The notes beneath the pieces are model-generated. The model worked only from the letters and a program-made list of their open reading frames with translations. It ran no database searches and was not told the origin of the DNA. 64,000 nt of DNA from positions 6,340,501 through 6,404,500 of the forward strand of contig NZ_CP010429.1 in assembly GCF_000974425.1 (NCBI RefSeq), given 5' to 3'. The number at the start of each line of letters is the position of its first letter. Within the stretch, counting starts at the first letter, position 1. The position numbers were made by a program, and so were the translations under genes. Shown one piece after another: positions 19,680 through 27,785 of the stretch. The stretch comes from Spirosoma radiotolerans (lineage in GTDB: Bacteria; Bacteroidota; Bacteroidia; Cytophagales; Spirosomataceae).

Positions 19680-21380
19680 TTAAGGCACTTTTATTGACAC
19701 CTCCCGGCTTTCGTTCTGAAGCCGATCGAGAGCTGTGAGTACGTAGGTGTATTTCTTTTTAGGATCAGCCGTCTTATCCAGAAAGCGGGTAGATGATTCG
19801 CCGGTGCATCTCCCCAATATATAGCGGGGGTCGTTGGTGAGCAAACGCGGTCGGCGTCCTTCAAATCGGTAGATAAGATAAGCACTGGCCTCGTCACCAT
19901 CGCTGGCTTCGGCCGATTGCTCCCAATATAATTCAACACCCTCAGCTGTCATGGCCGCCTTTACATCGCGGGGTGGCAAGGGAGGAATACTATCCAGCCA
20001 CGTCATTGTTGGTACAAGTGCCGGATGCCGGTAGAAATTTGTCTGTAACGAATCCCGAATGGCGAGTGGGTTGATCTGTAAATTTTTAGCGCTGAAGAAT
20101 ATGCTTCCCTTTACGACCTGCTGCTGCCGGTTATAGCGCATCTGATCTGGAAATTCCGTGGGTCGCCACCAACCGGGGTCCCGTTCAGAACCTCGCCCGA
20201 CCCGGTAGGCACCATGCCCAATGTACAGATGACAATTACCGGGGCAGTTTCGTGTCCACCATTCCACCAGTGTTTTATAGGGGGCTCTATTGAACTCTGA
20301 ACTAAAGTAAACCTGAGGCACGATATAGTCGATCAGCCCCTCACGCACCCATTTTCGGGTGTCGGCATAAATTTCATAATAGGATTGTCCGCCGTTGGTG
20401 GCAGAGCCATCCGGGTCACTGCTTTGGTTTTTCCAGATGCCAAACGGGCTAATGCCAAACTTTACCCAGGGCTTGTTTGCCCGAATGGAATCCCGCAACT
20501 CCTTGACGAGTTTTGTCACATTATCGCGTCGCCAGTCGGCCTTGGTCATGCCGTTGTAATTCGCTTTGTAGGTGCTATCATCACGCAACACCTGACCTGG
20601 TTCGGCATATGGGTAAAAATAATCATCGAAGTGAATCCCGTCTACGTCATATTCGCGAACAACGTTCGCCACAATACCCGCAATGTAGGAGCGAACGGCT
20701 GGCAGGCCGAGGTTAAAAAGTTTTTTGCCGCCGTAATTCAACATCCATTCCGGTTTACGGTAAATGATGTTTGTTGGCGCAATGCTGGCCGTTTTGCCGA
20801 ACGTGGCCCGGTCCAGATTAAACCAGGCATGAAATTCGAGTCCGCGCTGGTGCGCCTGCTCAATCATAAATTCCAGCGGATCATAAAAAGGCTCAGGTGG
20901 TAATCCCTGTTGCCCCGTCAGCCACTCCGACCAGGGCTCTGAACTTCGGGCGTAAAACGCATCGGCGGCCGACCGCACCTGCACAACAACCGCATTAAGG
21001 CCCATTTGCTGGTGCTGATCGAACATAGACAAAATTTCGCGTTGTTGATCGGCAACGGGCAATCCTTTTTTGCTTGGCCAGTCAATATTATTAACCGTCG
21101 CAATCCATACCGCCCGAAACTCCCGTTTTGGGGGCGCGGGTGTCAGGTCAGTTACTTCATCAAAAGGAAGTGTATCAGCCGGAGCAACAAGAACCTTAGG
21201 GACAACAGGCTTGGGGGCAGGTGGTTTTACAGCAACTGGTTTTTCGGGAGCTGGCACAACCACAACAGGACGCGCGGGTTTAGGGGCAGGCTTCTTTGTC
21301 ACAACAACGGGCTTGGCGTGCCGACAACCAGTGACAAGGAGAATGAAAAACAATAGACTACTGTAAGCAATCAGACGCAT
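19680..21380 (-). CDS. GHL10 (family-10-like) glycosidase lipoprotein
   Basis: 566 aa from the ATG at 21380, chosen because it places the lipoprotein signal (LLFFILLVTGC) at the N-terminus; the frame is open to 21404. A Pro/Lys/Val-rich linker (about residues 20-70) is followed by the GHL10/DUF187 domain: FRAVWIATVNNIDWPSK, GLNAVVVQVRSAADAFY, GLEFHAWFN, YDVDGIHFDDYFYP and IDYIVPQVYF. An FN3-like C-terminal module (GVELYWEQSAEA) completes it. Members are putative glycan hydrolases, some acting on peptidoglycan-like substrates. The substrate here is unknown. Confidence 0.9.
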   Translation of the reverse strand: MRLIAYSSLLFFILLVTGCRHAKPVVVTKKPAPKPARPVVVVPAPEKPVAVKPPAPKPVVPKVLVAPADTLPFDEVTDLTPAPPKREFRAVWIATVNNIDWPSKKGLPVADQQREILSMFDQHQQMGLNAVVVQVRSAADAFYARSSEPWSEWLTGQQGLPPEPFYDPLEFMIEQAHQRGLEFHAWFNLDRATFGKTASIAPTNIIYRKPEWMLNYGGKKLFNLGLPAVRSYIAGIVANVVREYDVDGIHFDDYFYPYAEPGQVLRDDSTYKANYNGMTKADWRRDNVTKLVKELRDSIRANKPWVKFGISPFGIWKNQSSDPDGSATNGGQSYYEIYADTRKWVREGLIDYIVPQVYFSSEFNRAPYKTLVEWWTRNCPGNCHLYIGHGAYRVGRGSERDPGWWRPTEFPDQMRYNRQQQVVKGSIFFSAKNLQINPLAIRDSLQTNFYRHPALVPTMTWLDSIPPLPPRDVKAAMTAEGVELYWEQSAEASDGDEASAYLIYRFEGRRPRLLTNDPRYILGRCTGESSTRFLDKTADPKKKYTYVLTALDRLQNESREVSIKVP

Positions 21381-21443
21381 TGGGCAGTGTAGGTTAACTG
21401 CCAAAATTAACGATAGTCGGGCACACCTTAGCCTACTTTACGG

Positions 21444-21593
21444 TCAATTCTGTCTTTTTCCATTTGCCCGGCACGCGTCGCTACAGTATACGACGTTATC
21501 CCAGTCACGCTCCCATTTTTTGCGCCAGGTAAACGGTCGATTGCATACGGGGCATATTTTCGTTGGCAAATCTGTCTTTTTACGCATTTTCAT
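21444..21593 (-). CDS. DUF2256 zinc-ribbon-like small protein
   Basis: A 49-aa frame from an ATG at 21593 (a second ATG at 21587 gives 47 aa). It carries KICPVCNRPF, WRKKWERDW and VVYCSDACR, so four cysteines in a C-x2-C ... C-x3-C arrangement that could bind zinc, with the family's Trp-rich middle. This is the characteristic pattern of DUF2256. The biochemical role is unknown. It is transcribed divergently from the DUF2805 gene 234 bases away; from memory, DUF2256 and DUF2805 genes often occur together near photolyase/cryptochrome genes. Confidence 0.85.
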   Translation of the reverse strand: MKMRKKTDLPTKICPVCNRPFTWRKKWERDWDNVVYCSDACRANGKRQN

Positions 21594-21827
21594 ACAGCAA
21601 GAACATTTGTCTTCCGCAACAAGTTTTTTGACTTATGCACGTTGTGAAGGCTAGTGCTCTTTTACAGACCCACACCCAGTATCATCCTGTTCATGCCATT
21701 CGGTCTATTTGCCGAACTGGTTAGTTTTGAGAAACCTCATTGGGTCAGATCCCAGCATGTGGTTTCGCTAATTCAATCGAGATCTGTATACTATCAGGCA
21801 TTTTAATTTATTTATAGTGCTACTATT

Positions 21828-22121
21828 ATGAAATCACCAACAACAAGTATACTCCTATCAGACGCTGATATTGACCGCATCGTAGAAATGGCCTGGGAAG
21901 ACCGGACTCCTTTCGAGGCTATCCAGGCGCAATTTGGTCTGGCCGAACAGGACGTTATCGACCTGATGCGTCGGGAGTTAAAACAGGCCTCGTGGCGGAG
22001 ATGGCGGGCGCGTGTACAAGGACGTTCGACGAAACACGTAACTTTATCAGCGGTTACAGATGCCCGATTCAAGTCAGCTCAACAGCGCGCAATTTCCCTG
22101 AACAAGGTTAGTAAACGGTAA
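21828..22121 (+). CDS. DUF2805 / TIGR03643 family protein
   Basis: 97 aa. The family pattern is clear: DIDRIVEMAWEDRTPFEAI, QFGLAEQDVIDLMRRELK and WRRWRARVQGRSTKH. It looks like a compact helical protein with a helix-turn-helix-like middle (TPFEAIQAQFGLAEQDVIDLM), so nucleic-acid binding is possible. The function is not established. The neighbour on the other strand is DUF2256. A consensus promoter for the next gene lies just after its stop, so it is probably monocistronic. Confidence 0.85.
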   Translation: MKSPTTSILLSDADIDRIVEMAWEDRTPFEAIQAQFGLAEQDVIDLMRRELKQASWRRWRARVQGRSTKHVTLSAVTDARFKSAQQRAISLNKVSKR

Positions 22122-22130
22122 TCTTCCTGA

Positions 22131-22161
22131 TTTGGCATCTGGCTTAATATACTTACTTTTG
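22131..22161 (+). promoter_or_regulatory. Consensus promoter upstream of the Lrp gene
   Basis: TTTG at 22131-22134, a 19-base spacer and TACTTTTG at 22154-22161 form a full Bacteroidota sigma-A promoter. The predicted transcript would have a leader of about 130 bases. A second -7-like TAGCTTTG lies at 22249-22256 but has no -33 partner. Confidence 0.6.
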
Positions 22162-22295
22162 TGCCGATTTAAAACATTATTGGCACTATTTGTTCTGTGA
22201 TTTGAATCAATCCAATAAGTTTTAAGAATTTTCTATTTCAAAAGGTGGTAGCTTTGCGCCATCCTGTAACACAGTATTAATAGACTGCATCATTT

Positions 22296-22766
22296 ATGTC
22301 GAGCCAGAAATTAGATCAGATAGATCGAAACGTATTAGAAATTCTCCAGGCAAACGCTAAAATCACCAACGCTCAGCTTTCTAAAGAAATAGGCCTTTCG
22401 CCCGCACCAACTCTCGAACGCGTTAAGAAGCTCGAAACATCGGGCATTATTCAGAGCTACCATGCTCAGTTAAACCGCGAGAAAATCGGTCTTGGCGTAA
22501 CAACATTTGTTATGGTTACGCTTGTCGGTCATAAGAAAGAGACCACAATGTCGTTTGTCGAAAAAGTTAACGAAATCGCCGAAATCATAGAGTGTCACCA
22601 CATTACCGGATCGGGCGACTTTCTACTTAAAGTAATCGCGAAAGATATTTCGTCTTATCAGGGGCTGATGCTTGATGTGATTAACGAAATCGATGAGGTA
22701 GCCAGCACACAGACGATGGTGATCATGTCTACCTTCAAGGAGAGCAAAGTGTTGCCAATTCCTTAA
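22296..22766 (+). CDS. Lrp/AsnC family transcriptional regulator
   Basis: 156 aa. The winged helix-turn-helix at about residues 5-60 (LDQIDRNVLEILQANAKITNAQLSKEIG split by the turn, then LSPAPTLERVKKLETSGII) is followed by the RAM ligand-binding domain at about 70-150 (ECHHITGSGDFLLKVIAKD). Such proteins sense amino acids or related metabolites and act as octamers. The neighbours do not reveal its regulon: DUF2805 upstream and a convergent TPR gene downstream, with a long palindrome between. Confidence 0.95.
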   Translation: MSSQKLDQIDRNVLEILQANAKITNAQLSKEIGLSPAPTLERVKKLETSGIIQSYHAQLNREKIGLGVTTFVMVTLVGHKKETTMSFVEKVNEIAEIIECHHITGSGDFLLKVIAKDISSYQGLMLDVINEIDEVASTQTMVIMSTFKESKVLPIP

Positions 22767-22775
22767 TACGTGTGA

Positions 22776-22838
22776 TGTATGATATATGACGTATGGTATA
22801 TGAGAAAAAAATACACCATATATCATATATCATACATA
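22776..22838. repeat. Low-complexity imperfect palindrome between convergent genes
   Basis: Bases 22776-22790 are perfectly complementary to 22824-22838, and the pairing continues inward with a few mismatches to about 22800/22814, around an A-rich loop. The arms are built from GTATGATATAT-like words. The position between two convergent stops allows a bidirectional terminator role, but the stem is AT-rich. Confidence 0.75.
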
Positions 22839-22849
22839 CCTACCTAGAC

Positions 22850-24067
22850 TTACTCTTTTCTTTTTCTCCGTTCTTCGCGTCTTGATTTCTTAGCGTCGTC
22901 CAGCGCCTTTTTTGCCTCTTTATACTGACTGGATTTTCGCTCGGCCTTATCGAGCACTTCCTTGAAATACGTTTGCGCGAGATCGTAATTTTTCTCATCG
23001 TTCGCAATCTTGGCCAGTCCCACCAGCGACGACAAGTAATAGCCTGCATTCGTGGCATTGGTCTGTTTGGCATACTCAACCGCCTTCTGGTAATTTACCT
23101 TTGCCTCCGGTATGTTCTTGTAAAACAACTGGTTAATGTAAGCCAGAATATAAGCGGCTGTGCGCCCACTTACGCCTTCATAACCCGACTGAGTGCGGTC
23201 AACTTTTGCCAGAATATCTTTAGAGATCCGTTCAGCTTCTGCCAGCCGCCCCGTCACAAAGGCCGATCGGGCATAGTATCGTTCGAAAAATGGGTTGTCG
23301 GGATATTGCTCGTACATGTATTTCGACATCTCATAGGCCTTATCGTACTGGTTCTCCATGCTGTAAATCTGAACCAGAAAATACCGGGCCTCCACACGTG
23401 TGTAGAAGGCCGTATTGGCCGTCTTCTCCAGTTCTTTGATCCCACTTGCTTTATTGCCTTTGGGAAAAAACATCAGAATAGGCTTCAGCAGCGGGTAATT
23501 CTCCGGAATCCACTGGGCGTAGTAGTTGTACATGCCATCGCCAAACAGCAACTCGGGACTAAAATCGGCGTTGCCTTTGCACTTCTCGAAATACTTAAGC
23601 GCGTTTTTACCGGCGAACGTCGCCTTCGTCCACTTTTTACGTTCGGAGTATAAACGCCCCTTAAACGCATAAGCCGCAGCCAGAAAAAATGAGGGCTCTA
23701 ATTTGTTTTCACTGTCGTCATAAAGCTTCTCGGCCAGCGTAATGGTTGTATCCATGTAAGCAATACATTGGCTGTCGTAGTCCGTTATGTCCGTATTCGG
23801 CACAATTTTCCACCACTCGGCCAAGCCCATCAGAAAGTACGGCATTGGATGCTTGGGATAACGCACCCGCAGCCACCTGAACTCTTTGTCTGCTTCGTAA
23901 AATTTATAGTTATACATCAGATTGATGGCCTCCGCCGACTCAATCTGAACCCCGGGATGTTTCAGCAGCCCATCGTATTTTTTATCAAACGCCGACGGGT
24001 CGTAGAGCTGGGCATGCACTAAAGAGGCCATACCGAGTAGCCATACCGTCAACAATATCTTATTCAT
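22850..24067 (-). CDS. Secreted tetratricopeptide repeat protein
   Basis: 405 aa with a signal peptide (ILLTVWLLGMASLVHA, cleavage near residue 19). The rest is a helical repeat region; TPR-like units are visible at PYFLMGLAEWW, FFLAAAYAFKGRLYSERKKW, EARYFLVQIYSMENQYDKAYEM and AKIANDEKNYDLAQTYFKEVL. The very basic C-terminal tail (KKSRREERRKRKE) is unusual for an exported protein. Its partners are unknown. It lies head to head with hpt, with a 129-base gap. Confidence 0.85.
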   Translation of the reverse strand: MNKILLTVWLLGMASLVHAQLYDPSAFDKKYDGLLKHPGVQIESAEAINLMYNYKFYEADKEFRWLRVRYPKHPMPYFLMGLAEWWKIVPNTDITDYDSQCIAYMDTTITLAEKLYDDSENKLEPSFFLAAAYAFKGRLYSERKKWTKATFAGKNALKYFEKCKGNADFSPELLFGDGMYNYYAQWIPENYPLLKPILMFFPKGNKASGIKELEKTANTAFYTRVEARYFLVQIYSMENQYDKAYEMSKYMYEQYPDNPFFERYYARSAFVTGRLAEAERISKDILAKVDRTQSGYEGVSGRTAAYILAYINQLFYKNIPEAKVNYQKAVEYAKQTNATNAGYYLSSLVGLAKIANDEKNYDLAQTYFKEVLDKAERKSSQYKEAKKALDDAKKSRREERRKRKE

Positions 24068-24145
24068 TCGTTCAGTTTAGCGTTAGTAGTATATGAACGC
24101 AATCTGCTGTCAGTCCGTTTGCCTACGCTTATTTTTCGGCAAATT

Positions 24146-24178
24146 TTTGTCCGCTAACCTGGCATCAGCGTATCTTTG
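24146..24178 (+). promoter_or_regulatory. Consensus promoter of hpt
   Basis: TTTG at 24146-24149, a 21-base spacer and TATCTTTG at 24171-24178, close to the hpt start at 24197. Confidence 0.6.
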
Positions 24179-24196
24179 ACGAGCCAAGACGCCGAT

Positions 24197-24730
24197 ATGA
24201 TAACGATCAAAGACAAAACATTTGTCCCGTTTATTCCCGCCGATGCCATTCAGGACCGCATTCAGGAATTAGCCAAGCAAATCAATCAGGAGTATGCCGA
24301 TAAACAACCACTCATTGTGGTCGTTCTCAACGGTGCTTTTCTTTTCGCAGCCGACCTGGTTAAACACCTGACGATTCCCTGCGAAATCACCTTCATTCGG
24401 GTAGCCTCTTATCAGGCCACTGAATCCAGCGGTCAGGTCAAAGAGATTTTGGGATTGAGTGAATCCCTTGAAGGCCGTGATCTGATTGTTGTCGAAGACA
24501 TTGTGGATACAGGTCTGACCTTGCGCCAGGTCTGTGCCCAGCTTCGGGAGAAAGCCCCGGCATCACTTTCCATCGCTACGCTATTATTTAAGCCAACCGC
24601 CCTTAAAGAAGCCCTCGACTTACGGTACGTTGGTTTCGAGATCGAAAACCGATTTGTGCTGGGCTATGGGCTTGATTATGACGGCCTGGGCCGGAACACG
24701 CAGGATGTATTTGTTCTTTCTGAGGAGTGA
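24197..24730 (+). CDS. hpt: Hypoxanthine phosphoribosyltransferase
   Basis: About 177 aa. It converts hypoxanthine or guanine with PRPP to IMP or GMP in purine salvage. The PRPP-binding loop VVEDIVDTGLTL lies near residues 97-108, VVVLNGAFLFAADL and the flexible-loop VASYQATESSGQVK are present, and the C-terminal DYDGLGRN is typical. The ATG at 24197 is preferred over 24176, which would lie at or before the predicted transcription start. It is convergent with nuoD. Confidence 0.95.
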   Translation: MITIKDKTFVPFIPADAIQDRIQELAKQINQEYADKQPLIVVVLNGAFLFAADLVKHLTIPCEITFIRVASYQATESSGQVKEILGLSESLEGRDLIVVEDIVDTGLTLRQVCAQLREKAPASLSIATLLFKPTALKEALDLRYVGFEIENRFVLGYGLDYDGLGRNTQDVFVLSEE

Positions 24731-24797
24731 GGAGTTGCTGACGCGAGCGCGGTCCGGCGCTCTGGTTGCCCCGGATGGCTTCTCACGTCTACCACTG

Positions 24798-26018
24798 TTA
24801 CCGGTCCACTTCGCCCATAACTACGTCAATGGAACCAATAATGGCCACTAAATCGGCCAGCATGGCTCCTTTACTGATTTCACTAATGACCGATAGGTTG
24901 TGAAAACAGCATGACCGGGCCTTGCAGCGCACGGGTACATCAGATTTCCCATCGGTTCGAAAAAAGAAACCCAGTTCGCCTTTGGAGCTTTCGGCACGGG
25001 CGTAGAAGTCCATCGCCTTTGGCCGAATTTTCTTGGGCACTACAGCCTGTGGATCATACTCGCGGGTACGTTTATGATCGCCGAGCAGCTGATCGAGGCA
25101 TTGCTCCACAATTCGGATAGACTCATGGCACTCCAGCACGCGAACATTGTTCCGATCCCAGCAGTCGCCAACGGTCCCCATTTTTCCTTCGCCAATGGGA
25201 ATAGCAAAGTCCAGCTCGGGATACACCGAGTAGCCGTCTACCCGGCGGAGGTCATACCGCAACCCCGACCCTCGCAGCATGGGACCCGTGCAGCCATAAT
25301 CGATAGCCACCGACAGGGGTAAAACACCCACGTTTGCCGTGCGTTTTACGAAGATTTCGTTTTCAATGACCAGTTGCTTCAATTCGACCAGCTTAGGTTT
25401 CAGGTAGGAAATAAACTCCCGGCACCGCTCCTCAAAGCCAACGGGCAAGTCATAAAAAAGGCCACCCACCCAAATGTAATTGTAGAGCATTCGGGCACCA
25501 CTAACCCATTCGAGCAGGCGCTGAATATGTTCCCGGTCGCGCATGAGCCACAGAAAAGGTGTGTAGGCACCAATGTCGAGCGCATAAGTACCAATGCCGA
25601 CAAAATGCGCGGCAATCCGATTCAGTTCCGCGACCAGCACCCGGATGTATTCGGTTCGTTTAGGAATATCGTTCTGAATCCCAAGCATTTTCTCTACGCC
25701 CATCACAAAAGCGTGTTCGGAATTCATAGCAGCCAGATAGTCGAGCCGGTCAACGAAAGGGATGGTCTGGTTGAACGGAAGCGACTGGGCGTGTTTTTCA
25801 AAGCAGCGATGCAGATAGCCCAAATGCGGTACCACATCAACAATGATCTCGCCATTGGTGACGACTTCAAACCGCAACACACCGTGGGTCGACGGATGCT
25901 GTGGCCCCATGTTCAGAATCATTTCGCCCTCATCAAGCATTTCGGGTTGGTAAACACTCGGTTCCGATGCCTTAAAGTGTCCTGGTGCGTACTCGTATTG
26001 TATTGTTTGTGTCGTCAT
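24798..26018 (-). CDS. nuoD: NADH-quinone oxidoreductase subunit D
   Basis: 406 aa from the ATG at 26018 (MTTQTIQYEY). This is the 49-kDa quinone-site subunit of respiratory complex I. Diagnostic stretches are MILNMGPQHPSTHGVLRF, DVVPHLGYLHRCFEK, FVDRLDYLAAMNSEH, GCTGPMLRGSGLRYDLR and the C-terminal DLVAIIGSIDVVMGEVDR. The frame extends upstream to 26093, but that extension has no family match. No other complex I gene is visible in this window, which is unusual because nuo genes are usually clustered. Confidence 0.96.
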   Translation of the reverse strand: MTTQTIQYEYAPGHFKASEPSVYQPEMLDEGEMILNMGPQHPSTHGVLRFEVVTNGEIIVDVVPHLGYLHRCFEKHAQSLPFNQTIPFVDRLDYLAAMNSEHAFVMGVEKMLGIQNDIPKRTEYIRVLVAELNRIAAHFVGIGTYALDIGAYTPFLWLMRDREHIQRLLEWVSGARMLYNYIWVGGLFYDLPVGFEERCREFISYLKPKLVELKQLVIENEIFVKRTANVGVLPLSVAIDYGCTGPMLRGSGLRYDLRRVDGYSVYPELDFAIPIGEGKMGTVGDCWDRNNVRVLECHESIRIVEQCLDQLLGDHKRTREYDPQAVVPKKIRPKAMDFYARAESSKGELGFFFRTDGKSDVPVRCKARSCCFHNLSVISEISKGAMLADLVAIIGSIDVVMGEVDR

Positions 26019-26062
26019 TATCAGTACTGAACAGCAAGATGCTGTTTGGTATATAGCTACCC

Positions 26063-26094
26063 CAAAGGTCGAAAGTGAGTGCTCGAAAGCCAAA
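26063..26094 (-). promoter_or_regulatory. Candidate promoter of nuoD
   Basis: On the minus strand TTTG (26091-26094) is followed after 20 bases by GACCTTTG (26063-26070), one mismatch from TAnnTTTG. It lies 44 bases before the chosen start. Confidence 0.45.
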
Positions 26095-26154
26095 CGTCAG
26101 TACGCTTTTCTGAAGTCATCTACCGAAAAACACCTATTTTTTTCTAACAAGCTC

Positions 26155-26185
26155 TTTGTCAAGTGAAAGCCATTGCGTACCTTTG
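26155..26185 (+). promoter_or_regulatory. Consensus promoter of the rpmG operon
   Basis: TTTG at 26155-26158, a 19-base spacer and TACCTTTG at 26178-26185 match the Bacteroidota consensus exactly, about 30 bases before the rpmG start. Confidence 0.7.
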
Positions 26186-26215
26186 CGCTCCTTATCGAGA
26201 AAACGAACTTTAGCA

Positions 26216-26401
26216 ATGGCAAAGAAAGGCGCCAATAGAATCCAGGTTATTCTGGAATGCACCGAGCAGAAAGACAGCGGTGTTCCCGGCATGTCCCGGT
26301 ACATTACTACGAAAAACCGGAAGAACACGCCGGCTCGTATCGAGCGGAAAAAGTATAATCCGTTCCTCAAGAAAGTAACGCTGCACAAAGAAATTAAATA
26401 G
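26216..26401 (+). CDS. rpmG: 50S ribosomal protein L33
   Basis: 61 aa starting MAKKGANRIQVILECTEQ and containing GMSRYITTKNRKNTP and the basic C-terminal KKYNPFLKKVTLHKEIK, all typical of L33 of the cysteine-poor type (only one Cys, no zinc ribbon). The frame is open upstream to 26156, but the ATG at 26216 is the family start. In many Bacteroidota rpmB (L28) precedes rpmG; here the upstream neighbour is nuoD on the other strand. Confidence 0.96.
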   Translation: MAKKGANRIQVILECTEQKDSGVPGMSRYITTKNRKNTPARIERKKYNPFLKKVTLHKEIK

Positions 26402-26490
26402 GTTTCTGGTTTATAGTATTCCGTTTACGGTGGGTCGAATACGTCTGACACCGCATCCGAAAATTGATAACCGTAAACCGTAACTAAACA
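26402..26490. repeat. Intergenic inverted repeat of GGTTTACGG-type words
   Basis: The rpmG-DUF4295 gap starts with GGTTTCTGGTTTATAG and CCGTTTACGG and ends with AACCGTAAACCGTAAC. Bases 26423-26431 pair perfectly with 26470-26478. The left part closely resembles, in reverse, the palindrome at 46264-46355. Confidence 0.6.
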
Positions 26491-26496
26491 ATCGAC

Positions 26497-26652
26497 ATGG
26501 CAAAAAAGGTAGTTGCAACCCTGAAAACGAAGGACAACGGCAAGGCATTCGCTAAAATCATTAAAGCCGTTAAATCGCCTAAAACTGGCGCCTATACCTT
26601 CAAAGAAGAAATGGTCCCGGTTGACGAAGTACAGGCTGCGCTGAAAAGCTAG
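26497..26652 (+). CDS. DUF4295 small basic protein
   Basis: A 51-aa frame starting MAKKVVATLKTKDNGK and ending MVPVDEVQAALKS. The size, the basic N-terminus and its place between rpmG and ftsY identify the Bacteroidota-specific DUF4295 family, which sits in this position in many genomes. A ribosome-associated role is likely from the context but is inference. A strong terminator follows, so it ends the rpmG unit. Confidence 0.9.
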   Translation: MAKKVVATLKTKDNGKAFAKIIKAVKSPKTGAYTFKEEMVPVDEVQAALKS

Positions 26653-26687
26653 GCATTGAAAAGTCAGCTTCCTGCACGAAGATATTT

Positions 26688-26725
26688 GTCCCACAGCCCT
26701 CACCGGTTCTGTGGGACTTTTTTTT
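26688..26725 (+). terminator. Rho-independent terminator after DUF4295
   Basis: A perfect 9-bp stem (GTCCCACAG at 26688-26696 with CTGTGGGAC at 26709-26717), a 12-base loop and eight T residues. Confidence 0.9.
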
Positions 26726-26828
26726 ATTAAAAAATAGTTAAGTCAGGTAACGGCACTACCAGTTACAGCTTACCGGAAAAACGCCATTCTATCTGACTAT
26801 TAACTGACCAATTCACTGACTCTACCTT

Positions 26829-27785
26829 ATGGCCCTATTTGGTTTATTTTCAAAGGAAAAGAAAGAAACGCTCGACAAAGGCTTAGAGAAAACAAAAGAT
26901 AGCTTTTTTTCTAAACTCGGCCGGGCCGTGGTTGGAAAGTCCACTGTCGACGAAGAGGTTCTGGACGAAGTCGAAAACGTGCTCATTTCGTCGGATGTGG
27001 GTGTTGAAACAACAGTTAAAATTATCCGTAGAATCGAAGAACGTGTTGCCCGTGATAAATATGTGGGGACAGAAGAACTGGACCGGATTCTACGCGAGGA
27101 AATAGCAGGTTTGCTATCAGACAGTAATACGGTTGATGTAACAGACGACTTTTCGCTACCCGCTGGCATAAAGCCCTACGTAATCATGGTGGTGGGCGTG
27201 AATGGCGTTGGTAAAACGACGACTATTGGTAAACTGGCGGCTCAATTTCACAAGCGCGGTAAAAAAGTGGTGCTGGGTGCAGGAGATACGTTCAGGGCAG
27301 CCGCCGTTGATCAGCTCAAACTGTGGGGTGATCGGGTGGGCGTTCCGGTTATTTCGCACGGCATGAATACCGACCCGTCAGCCGTTGCTTTCGATGCCGT
27401 GAAAAAAGCAACCGAGATTGGTGCCGATGTTGTGATCATCGACACTGCCGGACGCTTGCACACGAAAATTAACCTGATGAACGAGCTAACCAAAATAAAG
27501 CGCGTGATGCAAAAATTCACGCCCGATGCACCGCATGAAGTGCTGCTGGTTCTCGACGGTTCGACCGGACAAAACGCGTTCATCCAGGCAACCGAGTTCA
27601 CCAAAGCAACGGAGGTAACGGCACTAGCCATCACCAAGCTGGATGGTACGGCCAAAGGGGGCGTTGTGATCGGCATTTCGGACCAGTTCAGGATTCCGGT
27701 CAAATACATTGGTGTCGGCGAAAAAATTGATGATCTCCAGACGTTCAATAAAATGGAGTTTGTAGATTCGTTTTTCAAGAAATGA
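26829..27785 (+). CDS. ftsY: Signal recognition particle receptor FtsY
   Basis: 318 aa. This is the SRP-receptor GTPase that delivers ribosomes translating membrane proteins to the translocon. The N domain spans about residues 1-95. The G domain has GVNGVGKT (123-130), DTFRAAAVDQL, DTAGR (205-209) and TKLDG (269-273). The acidic A domain of the E. coli protein is absent, which is usual for Bacteroidota. The stop overlaps the next gene by four bases (ATGA). Confidence 0.97.
   Translation: MALFGLFSKEKKETLDKGLEKTKDSFFSKLGRAVVGKSTVDEEVLDEVENVLISSDVGVETTVKIIRRIEERVARDKYVGTEELDRILREEIAGLLSDSNTVDVTDDFSLPAGIKPYVIMVVGVNGVGKTTTIGKLAAQFHKRGKKVVLGAGDTFRAAAVDQLKLWGDRVGVPVISHGMNTDPSAVAFDAVKKATEIGADVVIIDTAGRLHTKINLMNELTKIKRVMQKFTPDAPHEVLLVLDGSTGQNAFIQATEFTKATEVTALAITKLDGTAKGGVVIGISDQFRIPVKYIGVGEKIDDLQTFNKMEFVDSFFKK

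Noticed and set aside
22973..23653. 226-aa plus-strand frame inside the TPR gene
   Set aside because: Antisense shadow; the minus-strand reading has a signal peptide and helical repeats.
25374..26030. 218-aa plus-strand frame inside nuoD
   Set aside because: Antisense shadow of a highly conserved gene.
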